A stretch of 64,000 nucleotides of DNA from Bacteroidota bacterium (GCA_013376995.1 JACAAZ010000003.1:263640-327639); one strand, 5' to 3'; counted from the first letter of the stretch, positions 44,258 through 54,374 are shown. Notes: generated by a model not told the origin, from the sequence alone. Program-made: numbers and translations.

Positions 44258-44977
44258 ATGATGAAAAGCAGGAAACAGGACTACTCCATGCCCTCTTTCA
44301 AACAAAAAGCTCTCCGGTTCATCAAATGGACCGCTATTTTTTTCTTTGGGTCAACCATTCTCGTTACTATTATTTATCGATTTGTCAATCCGCCTGTTAC
44401 GCCCTTAATGCTTATAAGGGTGGTTGAACAATTAGCTGAGGGACAAACACCTCGAATGCATAAGGATTGGGTTTCCATTGAGGAAATTTCTCCAAACATG
44501 AAACTTGCCGTAATAGCTTCAGAGGACAATCATTTTGAAAGCCATTTCGGTGTCGATTTTAAAGCCATTGAGAAGGCAAACAAATTGAATCAGAAAGGAA
44601 AGAAAATACGGGGTGCCAGTACAATTACCCAGCAGACTGCAAAGAATATCTTCCTCTGGCCCGCCCGGAATTGGGTCCGGAAAGGATTGGAACTCTATTT
44701 TACAGGGCTCATAGAAGTATTCTGGGGCAAGAAACGCATCATGGAAATTTACCTGAATGAAATCGAGATGGGAGATGGTATTTATGGTGTTGGGGAAGCT
44801 TCCCGCTTTTATTTTCATAAAGATGCAAATAAATTGAGCCGGGCTGAAGCAGCAGCCATTGCTGCGGTTTTACCTAATCCTATTCGATGGAGGCCGGATA
44901 AGCCTACGCCCTATATTCAGAAAAAAATCGGGTGGATCCTTTGGAATATGAATAATGTTGAAAAACCGGAATGGTAG
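44258..44977 (+). CDS. mtgA: monofunctional peptidoglycan glycosyltransferase
   Basis: A 239-residue GT51 enzyme with one N-terminal membrane helix (WTAIFFFGSTILVTIIYRF). The catalytic Glu is in ASEDNHFESHFGVD. The other family motifs are GASTITQQTAKNIFL, KRIMEIYLNEIEMG and GVGEASRFYF. It polymerises lipid II glycan strands at the membrane without a transpeptidase domain. Length fits MtgA. ATG codons at 44258 and 44261 are both possible. Confidence 0.93.
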   Translation: MMKSRKQDYSMPSFKQKALRFIKWTAIFFFGSTILVTIIYRFVNPPVTPLMLIRVVEQLAEGQTPRMHKDWVSIEEISPNMKLAVIASEDNHFESHFGVDFKAIEKANKLNQKGKKIRGASTITQQTAKNIFLWPARNWVRKGLELYFTGLIEVFWGKKRIMEIYLNEIEMGDGIYGVGEASRFYFHKDANKLSRAEAAAIAAVLPNPIRWRPDKPTPYIQKKIGWILWNMNNVEKPEW

Positions 44978-45153
44978 TTGTTAGGATTTCATCTCCTTTG
45001 AATAGATTTAAAATTCCCGTAAAAATTCAGCGGCTCCTTTCAGCATGAACCTTTCGTCTATCGGAAATTCACGAATGGAACCAGAACAACGAAATTAATT
45101 TAATACTTTAAAAGCTAATTCCAATACATTTAAGAGACTAAAATCAGCGAACC

Positions 45154-46179
45154 ATGAAACAACTTATAGTTTCCATCCTGTTGCTATTTGCTGCAAGCAC
45201 AATCAAGTCCCAGAATACCAACCTAATCTTTTTCTCTGAACAAGGGGAACATTTTTCAGTAGTTATGAATGGGATCCTTCAAAACGATCAACCGACAACC
45301 AATATTAAAGTCACTGATTTACCTGCGCCCAACTATAAGCTGAAAATTATTTTTGAGGATAAGAAAATACCAGATATTGACAAAAATCTCATGTTCGGGC
45401 AAGGGACAGAAACTACCTTCGTAATCCGCAAGAATAAGAAGAATCAATATGTGGTAAGGTACCTGAATGAAGTTCCTATTGCGCAAGCTCCTGTTCCGGT
45501 TCAAACACAGACGGTTATTCTCTATCACCCTGAGCCAGTCAAACAGGTATCAACGACAACTACTACAACTACAACCTCCGCTCCTGCCGGTGTTGGTGCT
45601 GGTGTCAATATTAATGACCCTGTTTCAGGAGCCAACATGAATATAAATCTGAATATGGGTGCCATCGGTTCTGCAACTACAACCACCACAACAACAACTA
45701 CCACTTCCTCAACAGGAAACAGGGATGATATCAATAACCATGAGAGGCCTGCAGGTTACCATTCAGAAGATGAGCATCATGGCAACCGGGGTGAGCATGG
45801 AGAACGCGGAGAACGCGGAGAACGTGGCCGACATGATGGCAGCAGGTATGAGCTTGAAGGATATAACGGAGAATATGGTTGCCCCTATCCCATGTCGCGT
45901 GAAGATTTTGCCCAGGCGAAACAATCTATTGAATCCAAGAGTTTCGATGACAGTAAACTCGCCATTGCCAAGCAGATCATCAACACAAATTGCCTGTTGA
46001 GTTCACAGGTGAAAGAACTCATGCTACTGTTCTCATTCGAGGATACAAGGCTTGAATTGGCCAAATACTGCTACGGATATACCCTGGATATTGGGAATTA
46101 CTACCAGGTAAATGATGCATTCAAATTCGAATCATCGATTGACGATCTCAACAAATATATTTCAGGATTTAGAAGATAA
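45154..46179 (+). CDS. exported DUF4476 protein with poly-Thr and GERG tracts
   Basis: A 341-residue protein with a signal peptide (residues 1-19, ending IKSQ). An N-terminal beta-rich region follows (IFFSEQGEHFSVVMNGI). Two runs of 8-10 Thr residues flank a Gly/Asn-rich stretch, then comes a Gly-Glu-Arg repeat (HGERGERGERGRH). The C-terminal ~95 residues (YPMSREDFAQAKQSIESKSF to YISGFRR) match DUF4476. The Thr tracts come from degenerate ACN triplets, and the GER tract from three copies of a 9-bp unit. It is a Bacteroidetes-typical surface or periplasmic protein with no known function. Confidence 0.83.
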   Translation: MKQLIVSILLLFAASTIKSQNTNLIFFSEQGEHFSVVMNGILQNDQPTTNIKVTDLPAPNYKLKIIFEDKKIPDIDKNLMFGQGTETTFVIRKNKKNQYVVRYLNEVPIAQAPVPVQTQTVILYHPEPVKQVSTTTTTTTTSAPAGVGAGVNINDPVSGANMNINLNMGAIGSATTTTTTTTTTSSTGNRDDINNHERPAGYHSEDEHHGNRGEHGERGERGERGRHDGSRYELEGYNGEYGCPYPMSREDFAQAKQSIESKSFDDSKLAIAKQIINTNCLLSSQVKELMLLFSFEDTRLELAKYCYGYTLDIGNYYQVNDAFKFESSIDDLNKYISGFRR

Positions 46180-46301
46180 AGCCTGGCCATTTATCATTTC
46201 TCTGGCTTCATACTACAACAATATCTAGTCAACAGCATATTTCCGCGTCCGCCAGCTTTCGGATCGGCTTAATCCGCATTCCATTTCCGAAAAAACCGGC
46301 A

Positions 46302-47237
46302 TCAATACATCCGTTCTCGCTTTAACAGGTAAGGGAGCAAAACCTGTTCGAAGCCCTTATTGATATCAGCCTCAACAAAATCGATGGAATACTGGGCACA
46401 TTTCAGCTTCAGTTTCTTGTTAAATTCCCCGATCGATTCAAGATAATTGGATTTAACCTCCCCAGGCAAGACTTTAACCTCCTCACCCGATTCCATATCA
46501 ACGAATTTATAGGGACGGTTCTCATAATTGAACTCAAGTTCCTTTGCTTTATCAACTACATGGAACAGGATCACTTCATGCTTGTTATACCGTAAATGTT
46601 GAAGTGCATCAAAAAGGAGCGAATGATCATCCGTTGCTTCAAACATATCAGTAAAAAGAACAACCAGTGATCGTTTATGTACATTTTCAGCAATAAAATG
46701 GAGCGAATCGGCTACATTGGATGTTTTTCGGGTTTCCGGTTTGAGTGGTGTGAGTAATTTCTCAAGTTCACCAAATAAATATTTATGATGTACTGAATTA
46801 GAGCGAGAAGGTGTGTGCAATTCAATCCCTTCACTGAAAAGACTTAATCCAACAGCATCTCGCTGTTTACGCAGCATATACATCATGGATGCCGCCGCAT
46901 AAACAGAAAAGATTGCCTTATTCGGATGCTCGAAGCTAAGGTCTTCCCTTACAGGGAAATACATGGATGAAGAATTGTCAATCACAACCTGGCAACGAAG
47001 GTTTGTTTCTTCTTCGTAACGCTTGGTATACAGGCGGTCTGTCCTGCCATACAATTTCCAGTCGATGTGCCTGGTCGGTTCACCCGGGTTGTACAAACGA
47101 TGTTCTGAAAACTCAACCGAGAATCCATGAAACGGGCTTTTGTGCAAACCTACAATGAAGCCCTCTACAACCTGCCTGGCAAGAAATTCCAGGTTTCCAA
47201 AGCGATGCAGCCGTGTTTGATCAAGGTTGTTTTCCAT
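46302..47237 (-). CDS. DUF58 (vWA-like) protein
   Basis: A 311-residue protein of the DUF58 family. The conserved EFSEHRLYNPGEPTRHIDWK block (residues ~43-62) and the vWA metal-site-like VVIDNSSSMYFP (~89-100) are present. DUF58 proteins usually lie beside MoxR AAA+ ATPases and are linked to chaperone-like or envelope roles, but no moxR gene is visible here. There are no membrane helices, so it is probably cytoplasmic. Confidence 0.87.
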   Translation of the reverse strand: MENNLDQTRLHRFGNLEFLARQVVEGFIVGLHKSPFHGFSVEFSEHRLYNPGEPTRHIDWKLYGRTDRLYTKRYEEETNLRCQVVIDNSSSMYFPVREDLSFEHPNKAIFSVYAAASMMYMLRKQRDAVGLSLFSEGIELHTPSRSNSVHHKYLFGELEKLLTPLKPETRKTSNVADSLHFIAENVHKRSLVVLFTDMFEATDDHSLLFDALQHLRYNKHEVILFHVVDKAKELEFNYENRPYKFVDMESGEEVKVLPGEVKSNYLESIGEFNKKLKLKCAQYSIDFVEADINKGFEQVLLPYLLKRERMY

Positions 47238-47279
47238 GGAGGAGTTACAGGTGTTGAATGAATCTTTGTTATGGGTTAT

Positions 47280-47375
47280 TAGTTTGACGTTTGAAGTTTG
47301 AAGTTTGAAGTTTGACGTTTAAAGTTTGACGTTTAACGATTAACGTTTGAAGTTTGGCGTGTGAAGTTTGACGTT
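47280..47375. repeat. GTTTGAA heptamer-like repeat
   Basis: About a dozen imperfect 7-bp units (GTTTGAA, GTTTGAC, GTTTAAC) fill the gap upstream of the DUF58 gene. The remainder up to the trxA stop at 47491 is A/T-rich with nothing recognised. Confidence 0.65.
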
Positions 47376-47490
47376 AGGTGTTGTACATTGTAAAAAAAAT
47401 CCACAAAACACCCAAAGTCAGACAATTTGCACAAAAAGCTGTGCTCCTGCCTTCATTGTGCATTTTGTGGAAAAATACCTGGTATCCGGA

Positions 47491-47808
47491 TTAAAAAAGC
47501 TTTTCGAGTTTACCAACCAATACGCTTTTGGGAACAGCCCCAACCTGTTTGTCAACGATTTCTCCATTCTTAAGGAAGAGAATGGTTGGGATATTGCGTA
47601 CACCGTATTTACTGGTAACTTCAGGGTTATTATCAACATCAAGCTTACCAATAACGGCTTTCCCTTCGTATTCCTTTGCCATTTCTTCAATAATGGGCCC
47701 AACCATCCGGCAAGGGCCACACCACTCTGCCCAAAGGTCAACAATCACAGGTTTGCCTGATTTAATAGCTAGTTCTTCAAAATTGCTGTCGTTGAATTCT
47801 AATGCCAT
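47491..47808 (-). CDS. trxA: thioredoxin
   Basis: A 105-residue classical thioredoxin with WAEWCGPCRMVGPIIEEMA, and the cis-Pro loop in GVRNIPTILFLKNG. It reduces protein disulfides in the cytoplasm. There is no signal peptide. The gene lies between dnaE and the DUF58 gene on the same strand. A TACATTTG element sits about 41 bases upstream of the start. Confidence 0.95.
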   Translation of the reverse strand: MALEFNDSNFEELAIKSGKPVIVDLWAEWCGPCRMVGPIIEEMAKEYEGKAVIGKLDVDNNPEVTSKYGVRNIPTILFLKNGEIVDKQVGAVPKSVLVGKLEKLF

Positions 47809-47848
47809 GAGAGTAATATGTTAGGAGTTTTTAAACTGTTTCTGCTTG

Positions 47849-47856
47849 CAAATGTA
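47849..47856 (-). promoter_or_regulatory. candidate -7 element for trxA
   Basis: On the minus strand TACATTTG fits TAnnTTTG, 41 bases upstream of the trxA ATG. No clear -33 box. Confidence 0.45.
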
Positions 47857-47974
47857 GAAATTAAAAACGGTCGTGGATTGTTAAACTTTTATATTATTTC
47901 AACAGACAAACTAACACTTCAGCAGGTTAAAATCCAGTGAAAATTTATAGAATCAAATCACATCTATCTATTTT

Positions 47975-50900
47975 TCAAGATATTATCTTTACAGCAATTC
48001 CACCAAGTTTTATCAATTCATGAACAGCCAATGAACACTGAACCTTGAATTTCCCGGTATGCATATCTACCTTATAGTTTTCATCGAGGTCAATAATGCT
48101 AATCTTGATTCTGCAATCACCTTTATGAGCCTTTATGATCTTTACAATAGTTTTAACCAATAATTCAGAAACATTCATCAGAGGTATCTGAACCAGGATC
48201 TGCTTTGCCATTTTATCCATTGCATCAGCCAATAAACTCATACTGGTAATCTTGAGTTCCGGCATATCTGCTTTGCCATACCTGTTTTGAACCTTAGCCC
48301 TGATAATCAACGATTTATCTTCATCAAGCAGATGCTTAAATTTAAGATAATCCTCGCCAAACATTGCAAATTCTACCTGCTCATCGAAATCTTCTACTGT
48401 AAACCTGCCATAAGCATTCCCATTCCTGGCAGTTTCATGCCTTACTTTTGAAACAATCCCGGCAAAAATAAATTCCCTGGCCCCGGCAAACAAAATACTG
48501 TCTTTTGCTTTTCTGATGGTAGTATTACAGAAAGATTCTATTTCTAGCCGGTAGTCATCAAGTGGATGCCCGGTAATAAAGAATCCCGCAACTGCTTTTT
48601 CCCGTTTCAGCTTTTCCAGGTTAGACCAGGGTTCACAGTAGGGAATTTTAGGATCGGGTATTTCAGCAGTGCCAATTTCGCCAAACAGTGATTGTTGAGT
48701 GGAGAGAAGGTTGGCCTGGTAGGTACCCCCAAACCGGATAAGCTTTTCTATGAATGTAACATCCTCATTGGAATCCTGTGCAAAGAACTGTGCCCTGTGC
48801 ATCCCTTCAAAACTGTCGAAACCTCCTGCCTGGGCCAGTGCCTCAAAAGTGCTTTTATTGACGGTTCTGAGGCTCACCCTCTTAACAAAATCGAAAACAC
48901 TGGTGAATACTCCATTTTCAGTTCTTTCGGAGATTGCTGCTTCAGCTGCTGCTTCACCTACTCCCTTTAATGCCATCAGGCCAAAACGGATTTCTCCATT
49001 TTTATTGACTGTAAAATTCAGGAAAGATTCATTGATGTCTGGCCCCAAAACCTTCAGTCCCATTCGCCTGCATTCATCCAGGTAAAAAGTTATTTTTTCC
49101 AGGTTGTTCAGGTTGGAAGTAAGCAACGCAGCCATATACTCAGCCGGGTAATGAACTTTCAGATAAGCCGTCTGGTATGCTACCAGGGCGTAACAGGTAG
49201 AATGCGACTTATTGAAAGCATAGGAAGCAAAATCCTCCCAGTCTGTCCAGATCTTATTGAGTTTATCTTCAGGATGTCCTTTTTCAACTCCACCTTTCAG
49301 GAATTCGGGTTTAAGTTTATCCAGTTTTTCGCGTATTTTTTTCCCCATTGCCTTGCGCAGCTCATCGGCCTTGCCCTTGCTGAACCCTGCCAACTGCTGC
49401 GAAAGAAGCATCACTTGTTCCTGGTAAACTGTTATTCCATAGGTCTCTTTAAGTACTGTCTCCATGACCGGCAGATCGTACGATATTGCTTCCCTGCCAT
49501 GCTTACGGCCTATATAATTTGGAATATACTTCATGGGGCCAGGCCTGAACAAGGCATTCATAGCAATGAGGTCCTCAAATTTATCAGGTTTCAGTTGCTT
49601 GAGCCATTGTTGCATCCCGTCACTTTCAAACTGGAAAGTACCATTGGTCTCGGCACGCTGGTAGAGTCCAAAGGTGGCAGCATCGTCCAATGGCATAGTA
49701 TCAAGGTCGATCTTAACATTATGGTTCTGTTCGATCAGTTGAAGTGCATCTTTGAGGATCGTGAGGTTCTTGAGTCCGAGGAAGTCCATCTTGATAACAC
49801 CTGCCTCTTCGATACTGTTACCCTCAATCTGGGTGACCCAGAGAGGTGAATCTTTGGCAACACAAACAGGTATTAGATCCGTCAGGTCATATGGTGCAAT
49901 AATGATACCTGCGGCATGAATTCCAGTGTTTCTTACGGATCCTTCAAGAGTATATGCTTCATGCAGCACTTTTTTTTGAAGCAGCTGGGATGCATCTGTA
50001 CCTGTGTAATTATAGATTTCGCGGATCTTACGAACATTTTCAAAATCATCCCCCTGGAGGTTGTCTTTTTCTTCGAGGGATTTCTCACCTTCTTTGGCAA
50101 AGACAGGGGCAGTAAGTACCCTTTTCAGGCTTATTCCAGGTTTTTCAGGGACCAGTTTAGCTAACAGGGTACTTGTTGGAAGATCAAGTTCCATTACCCT
50201 GGCAACATCTTTTATACTCAGCCTGGCGGCCATTGTACCAAATGTAACGATCTGTGCCACCTGGTTCTGCCCGTATTTCTCAACCACATATTGAATTACC
50301 CTGTCCCGGCCCTGGTCGTCAAAGTCGGTATCAATATCAGGCATACTGATACGTTCAGGATTCAGGAAGCGCTCGAACAGCAAATCGTAGCGCATAGGGT
50401 CAATATTGGTGATGCCTATGCTGTAAGCGACTACACTTCCGGCAGCAGAGCCCCGGCCTGGTCCGATATAAACTCCCATCTCCCTGCCGGACCGGATAAA
50501 ATCGCTTACAATAAGGAAGTAACCTGCAAAACCCATATCATGAATGGTTTGCAGCTCAAAATCAATACGTTCTTGTAATTCAGGGGAAAGCGAACCATAG
50601 CGTAACCTGGCTCCCTGGTATGTTATATCTTTTAGATATTCCCATTGATTCCTGACATCAGCAGTGATTATTTTTTTACCGGTATCCACGGCCGTTGTAT
50701 GAAGCTGGAATTTATCAGGAACGGGAAAATTAGGCAAAAGAATATCCTTGGTAAGCTTTAATACCTCAACTTTTCCAACAATATCATTGGTATTGTCAAT
50801 TGCTTCCGGAAGATCGGAGAACAAAGCCTCCATTTCAGAAGTTTTTTTCAGGTAAAACTGGTCGTTATAGAATGCAAATCTTCTTCCTTTTACAAAGGCA

Positions 50901-51646
50901 TCATCGTCTCCGTATTCTCGAAAAGACGGAGTACTCTGTTTTTCGCCAGTATTGATACAGAGCAGGATATCATGCGCATTGTAATCAGATTGCTCAACAT
51001 AATGAGAATCATTGCTGGCAATCATTTTAACATTGTACTTTCTGGCAAAGCGGATCAAGACTTCATTCACCTGGTCCTGCTCGGGAATATTGTGCCTTTG
51101 CAATTCCACGTAATAGTCATCACCAAAAAGTTCGAGCCACCATTTGAAAGCCTTCTCCCCTTCTTCTTCACCTTTGCGTAAAATTGTCCTGGGAACATCG
51201 GCGGCAAGACAGCAGGTTGTTGCAATCAGCCCTTTGTGGTAACGGACTATTAATTCCTTGTCAATCCTGGGGTATTTGCTGTATAAACCTTCAATATAGC
51301 CTAATGAACAAAGTTTCACCAGGTTGGAATAGCCTTCAGCATTTTTTGCCAGCAATAGCTGGTGACGCCTGTCATCCTTTTCACCACCGCCAAATTTCTT
51401 GCGGTGTCGGTCTTCAACAACGTAAAATTCACAACCTACAATAGGTTTGATGATGGTTTCCCCGTTTTTATTGTATTTCTCAGCTTCCTTAACAAACTGG
51501 AATGCTCCAAACATGTTTCCATGGTCTGTGATAGCAAGACCGGGCATTTTGTCGGCCACTGCCTTTTTGAACATGGAGGATATTTCGGCTGCACCGTCAA
51601 GCAATGAATATTGAGAATGTACGTGTAGATGACTGAATTGGGGCAT
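47975..51646 (-). CDS. dnaE: DNA polymerase III alpha subunit
   Basis: A 1223-residue replicative polymerase. The N-terminal PHP domain starts FSHLHVHSQYSLLDGAA. The C-family polymerase core includes GPGRGSAAGSVVAYSIGITN and the catalytic acidic motif MPDIDTDFDDQGRDRVI. The helix-hairpin-helix, OB and C-terminal regions follow (FFITGHPLDDY near 1000). Length is close to the usual 1150-1250, and no intein interrupts the motifs. It forms the main replication core and is essential. Confidence 0.96.
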   Translation of the reverse strand: MPQFSHLHVHSQYSLLDGAAEISSMFKKAVADKMPGLAITDHGNMFGAFQFVKEAEKYNKNGETIIKPIVGCEFYVVEDRHRKKFGGGEKDDRRHQLLLAKNAEGYSNLVKLCSLGYIEGLYSKYPRIDKELIVRYHKGLIATTCCLAADVPRTILRKGEEEGEKAFKWWLELFGDDYYVELQRHNIPEQDQVNEVLIRFARKYNVKMIASNDSHYVEQSDYNAHDILLCINTGEKQSTPSFREYGDDDAFVKGRRFAFYNDQFYLKKTSEMEALFSDLPEAIDNTNDIVGKVEVLKLTKDILLPNFPVPDKFQLHTTAVDTGKKIITADVRNQWEYLKDITYQGARLRYGSLSPELQERIDFELQTIHDMGFAGYFLIVSDFIRSGREMGVYIGPGRGSAAGSVVAYSIGITNIDPMRYDLLFERFLNPERISMPDIDTDFDDQGRDRVIQYVVEKYGQNQVAQIVTFGTMAARLSIKDVARVMELDLPTSTLLAKLVPEKPGISLKRVLTAPVFAKEGEKSLEEKDNLQGDDFENVRKIREIYNYTGTDASQLLQKKVLHEAYTLEGSVRNTGIHAAGIIIAPYDLTDLIPVCVAKDSPLWVTQIEGNSIEEAGVIKMDFLGLKNLTILKDALQLIEQNHNVKIDLDTMPLDDAATFGLYQRAETNGTFQFESDGMQQWLKQLKPDKFEDLIAMNALFRPGPMKYIPNYIGRKHGREAISYDLPVMETVLKETYGITVYQEQVMLLSQQLAGFSKGKADELRKAMGKKIREKLDKLKPEFLKGGVEKGHPEDKLNKIWTDWEDFASYAFNKSHSTCYALVAYQTAYLKVHYPAEYMAALLTSNLNNLEKITFYLDECRRMGLKVLGPDINESFLNFTVNKNGEIRFGLMALKGVGEAAAEAAISERTENGVFTSVFDFVKRVSLRTVNKSTFEALAQAGGFDSFEGMHRAQFFAQDSNEDVTFIEKLIRFGGTYQANLLSTQQSLFGEIGTAEIPDPKIPYCEPWSNLEKLKREKAVAGFFITGHPLDDYRLEIESFCNTTIRKAKDSILFAGAREFIFAGIVSKVRHETARNGNAYGRFTVEDFDEQVEFAMFGEDYLKFKHLLDEDKSLIIRAKVQNRYGKADMPELKITSMSLLADAMDKMAKQILVQIPLMNVSELLVKTIVKIIKAHKGDCRIKISIIDLDENYKVDMHTGKFKVQCSLAVHELIKLGGIAVKIIS

Positions 51647-51808
51647 TGGGTGTTTGGGTATCAGGAAATTAAGATCAACGGGATCGAAAGGCTAAAATAT
51701 TGAAAAGGATAGGGTGATTTGGTATTGTTGAAAACTTTCGAAAAAGCCACGGGGTGGCTATAGTCATCCCGACAATATTATCCATGAACAAATATATTCG
51801 AGCTTGGT

Positions 51809-51838
51809 TTTGATTATGAAAGAGGCTATTTATTTTTG
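51809..51838 (+). promoter_or_regulatory. Bacteroidetes-type promoter for the VOC gene
   Basis: TTTG (51809-51812), 18 bases, then TATTTTTG (51831-51838). This matches the -33/-7 layout closely and lies 37 bases upstream of the ATG at 51876. Confidence 0.6.
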
Positions 51839-51875
51839 AACTAAACTCAAATAAACATACTAAATATTTAATCGC

Positions 51876-52277
51876 ATGAAAAAGATAAATCCTGTTGTTC
51901 ATTTCGAATTACCTGCAGATGATCGTGTACGGATGGCTGAATTCTATACCAGCGTGTTTGGCTGGCAGGCCAATATGCTTGGTGAGGAGATGGGAAACTA
52001 TGTTACAGTTGCCACTGCTGAAACCGACGAGAATGGCCAGTCTAAAATACCTGGCACTATCAATGGCGGTTTATACCAGAGGAACCCGGAAATGGGGGCA
52101 ACTTCGCCTTCGGTCGTTATCGCGGTCGATAACATTTATGAAAAAGCAAAGGAACTGGCTGCCGCAGGAGGGAAAGTTCTGGGTGAACCTACTGAGATTC
52201 CAGGAGTTGGTTTGTTTGTAGGATTCGTAGATACTGAAGGAAACCACCTAAGCCTGCTCCAGCCAAAAATGGGATGA
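51876..52277 (+). CDS. VOC-family (glyoxalase-like) protein
   Basis: A 133-residue protein of the vicinal oxygen chelate fold, with VVHFELPADDRVRMAEFYTS at the start and GVGLFVGFVDTEGNHLSLLQ at the end. The N-terminal His and the C-terminal Glu/His region fit metal ligands of this fold. Members include glyoxalases, dioxygenases and resistance proteins, and the substrate cannot be told. It has its own promoter and a shared terminator. Confidence 0.88.
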   Translation: MKKINPVVHFELPADDRVRMAEFYTSVFGWQANMLGEEMGNYVTVATAETDENGQSKIPGTINGGLYQRNPEMGATSPSVVIAVDNIYEKAKELAAAGGKVLGEPTEIPGVGLFVGFVDTEGNHLSLLQPKMG

Positions 52278-52310
52278 ACATTCTGTTTTGTCCATAAACT
52301 GCAAATGCAT

Positions 52311-52345
52311 AAAAAAGCCGGGAAGTGACACTGCTCCCCGGCTTT
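52311..52345. terminator. bidirectional intrinsic terminator
   Basis: AAAGCCGGG and CCCGGCTTT form a perfect stem, with a run of A on one side and T on the other. It lies between the convergent VOC gene (end 52277) and the gene ending at 52365 and can serve both. Confidence 0.85.
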
Positions 52346-52364
52346 CATGTTTATTCGAAATAAC

Positions 52365-53099
52365 TTATCTTACAAAACTCCTGATTTCCGAGCTATAATC
52401 TGTAGTAATATCGAGCCATTCATCCAGCATATGCTGCCAACTTCCTTCACCGTTGATTTTTTCATAAACTGCTTTTACGCCCTGGTCCTTTGACCATTCA
52501 GCATAGGTATTGAAACTCCAGAGGATAGCTACATCTCCGACATTCGGGGTATGGACGGGATTATTCCAGATCAGGAAGGCCGTAGTACCCTGGGTTTCAT
52601 ATGCTTTCTTCAGTTTCTCACAGATTGCCTTGAACCTGTAATAGTCACCTCTTTTCAAGTTAACTGACCAAACCTCATAATAGTTTGATTTCTTAAGAAT
52701 GTCCATGCCATAGGATAGGTCGGAATTCAACTCCCATAGCCTGGTGTCGCCATAGGTTTCAATAAGTGGATCAACTGTTTTGGACCAATCATCAGCATGG
52801 CCGGCTTCCTTTGTTGGACGGGTATCCAATGAAGCATACGTTGTTGGCCCAAAAACCCATACGTACCATCCGGCTTTATCACCGTATTCAACTTTTCGAA
52901 GGCCTGCCTTATATGGGCCATCGGGGTGAAATTTTAGATCATGTGCCTTTACAGCTGCCTCGAACTTATCTTCCATGCCTCGTTTAGGCATAATATACAT
53001 GTTCTCGGTTAACATTACAGGCTTGTCATCAGAGGCTTGCGCAAATACACCGCCTACAATCATAAAAGCAATACATGCAAGAATCAATTGTTTTCTCAT
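52365..53099 (-). CDS. exported protein of unknown function
   Basis: A 244-residue protein with a signal peptide (LACIAFMIVGGVFAQ). The mature part has two similar stretches: MYIMPKRGMEDKFEAAVKAH with GWYVWVFGPTTYASL, and YYEVWSVNLKRGDYYRFKAI with VAILWSFNTYAEW. This suggests a tandem dimeric alpha-beta-barrel-like fold, though this is inference. I do not recognise the family. It stands alone with its own terminator. Confidence 0.7.
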   Translation of the reverse strand: MRKQLILACIAFMIVGGVFAQASDDKPVMLTENMYIMPKRGMEDKFEAAVKAHDLKFHPDGPYKAGLRKVEYGDKAGWYVWVFGPTTYASLDTRPTKEAGHADDWSKTVDPLIETYGDTRLWELNSDLSYGMDILKKSNYYEVWSVNLKRGDYYRFKAICEKLKKAYETQGTTAFLIWNNPVHTPNVGDVAILWSFNTYAEWSKDQGVKAVYEKINGEGSWQHMLDEWLDITTDYSSEIRSFVR

Positions 53100-53359
53100 A
53101 GTTTATAGGATTTAGACATACTATAACACCTTAATTATCATTTAGTTTTATTCACCAAAGAAAGATTTTTATGCAAGTAATAGAGTCTCAATGGACCATA
53201 ACACAAACGCCATCTGATCAATTCCTGCTGTTTATTGTTATATAAAGGCGGATTGTAAACCGTTTAATAAGTTTAGCCTTATTATTTTTCGGTAATAACT
53301 GAAAATGGCAAATGCAAGTAATCAGCAGTATCCATAACCCAAATTAAATATTTTACGAT

Positions 53360-53791
53360 ATGACAGACAACCTCAGCCTTTCACTTCATTTCAGCCTTCA
53401 TGAATTCCTTCAAAGCCAAACAGCTACCAGGAAACAAATACTGGAGCAATTTGATCCTTCAGAAGAGATTGTAGATAGCCTAAAGTACCTATGTGTCAAC
53501 CTTTTGGAGAAAATCAGGGAGCTCAACAACAATCAACCCATACACATCAGCAGCGGCTATCGATGCCCTAGGCTCAACGATGCTGTTGGAGGTGCACCTA
53601 CCAGCCAGCATGTAAAAGGGGAAGCTGCCGATATTGATTTCGGAAGTAAGGATGCCAATAAGGCCTTTTTTGATAAGATCCGGGATAGTGGCCTGGAATT
53701 CGATCAATTGATCAATGAGTATGCTGCCTCATGGGTCCATGTCTCCCTGAAACAAACAGGAAACAGGCGACAGGTGCTGAACATCGTTTAA
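53360..53791 (+). CDS. small M15-type peptidase
   Basis: A 143-residue protein with the M15 zinc-peptidase motifs SSGYRCPRLNDAVGGAPTSQH and KGEAADIDF, giving the His and Asp ligands, and a final SWVHVSLK. There is no signal peptide. The length fits phage-type or cell-wall D-Ala-D-Ala-cleaving endopeptidases. It shares a 3-base overlap of stop codons with the convergent gene. No other phage gene is near. Confidence 0.85.
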   Translation: MTDNLSLSLHFSLHEFLQSQTATRKQILEQFDPSEEIVDSLKYLCVNLLEKIRELNNNQPIHISSGYRCPRLNDAVGGAPTSQHVKGEAADIDFGSKDANKAFFDKIRDSGLEFDQLINEYAASWVHVSLKQTGNRRQVLNIV

Positions 53792-54174
53792 TCCCTGATT
53801 TTCTTTTTTTTAAAATCCCTGATATTGACCGCAAGGGAGGTTGCCATTGCCAGAGTAAAGGATATAAATGTTGTTATATCTACCATGGCTGATGGGAGAA
53901 GTATGCCAAATACCCTCTTGAGCAGGTATTGAATATAGGAGTTTTCCACAGGCCTGGATCCCAATTTATTCAATACCTGCCAATGCCATTCCGTTAGCGG
54001 GCAGAATCCTATGCCATAGAAAATCCCAAGTCCAAACCACGAAAAAGCAGTGAGCAGTAATAGAATAAGGTTGGCCTTTCTTGTAGTCCTAAATATCCAC
54101 CCAAAAAGGTTGAATGTGACTATTCCAAGGTGAAACAGCAGAAAAAAAATATCCAAAACCTGGTATCTCAGCAT
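53788..54174 (-). CDS. DUF2784 membrane protein
   Basis: A 128-residue protein with four membrane helices (DIFFLLFHLGIVTFNLFGW, LILLLLTAFSWFGLGIFYG, and others) and GFCPLTEWHWQVLNKLG, the DUF2784 signature. The function is unknown. It converges with the M15 peptidase gene. Confidence 0.82.
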   Translation of the reverse strand: MLRYQVLDIFFLLFHLGIVTFNLFGWIFRTTRKANLILLLLTAFSWFGLGIFYGIGFCPLTEWHWQVLNKLGSRPVENSYIQYLLKRVFGILLPSAMVDITTFISFTLAMATSLAVNIRDFKKKKIRD

Positions 54175-54374
54175 TTATATCAATTTCCATAAAGTTAATC
54201 ATATTTCCTATTCATTTCAACTATTATCTATCTCATTTCTACGATATATCAATTATAATTTACTAAAAAAACATATACTCTGTTATTAATTATTATAGCT
54301 TTGTAGTTCCACTTTACTATTTGGAATTTAATTAGTCCTGAAATAATAATATTCTTAGAGCTTCTTTTACTCTT

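Noticed and set aside
49151-49849. 232-residue open frame on the plus strand
   Set aside because: It lies entirely inside dnaE on the other strand and has no recognisable domain.
53360-54174. phage remnant around the M15 peptidase
   Set aside because: Only one phage-like gene is present; its neighbours are ordinary chromosomal genes.
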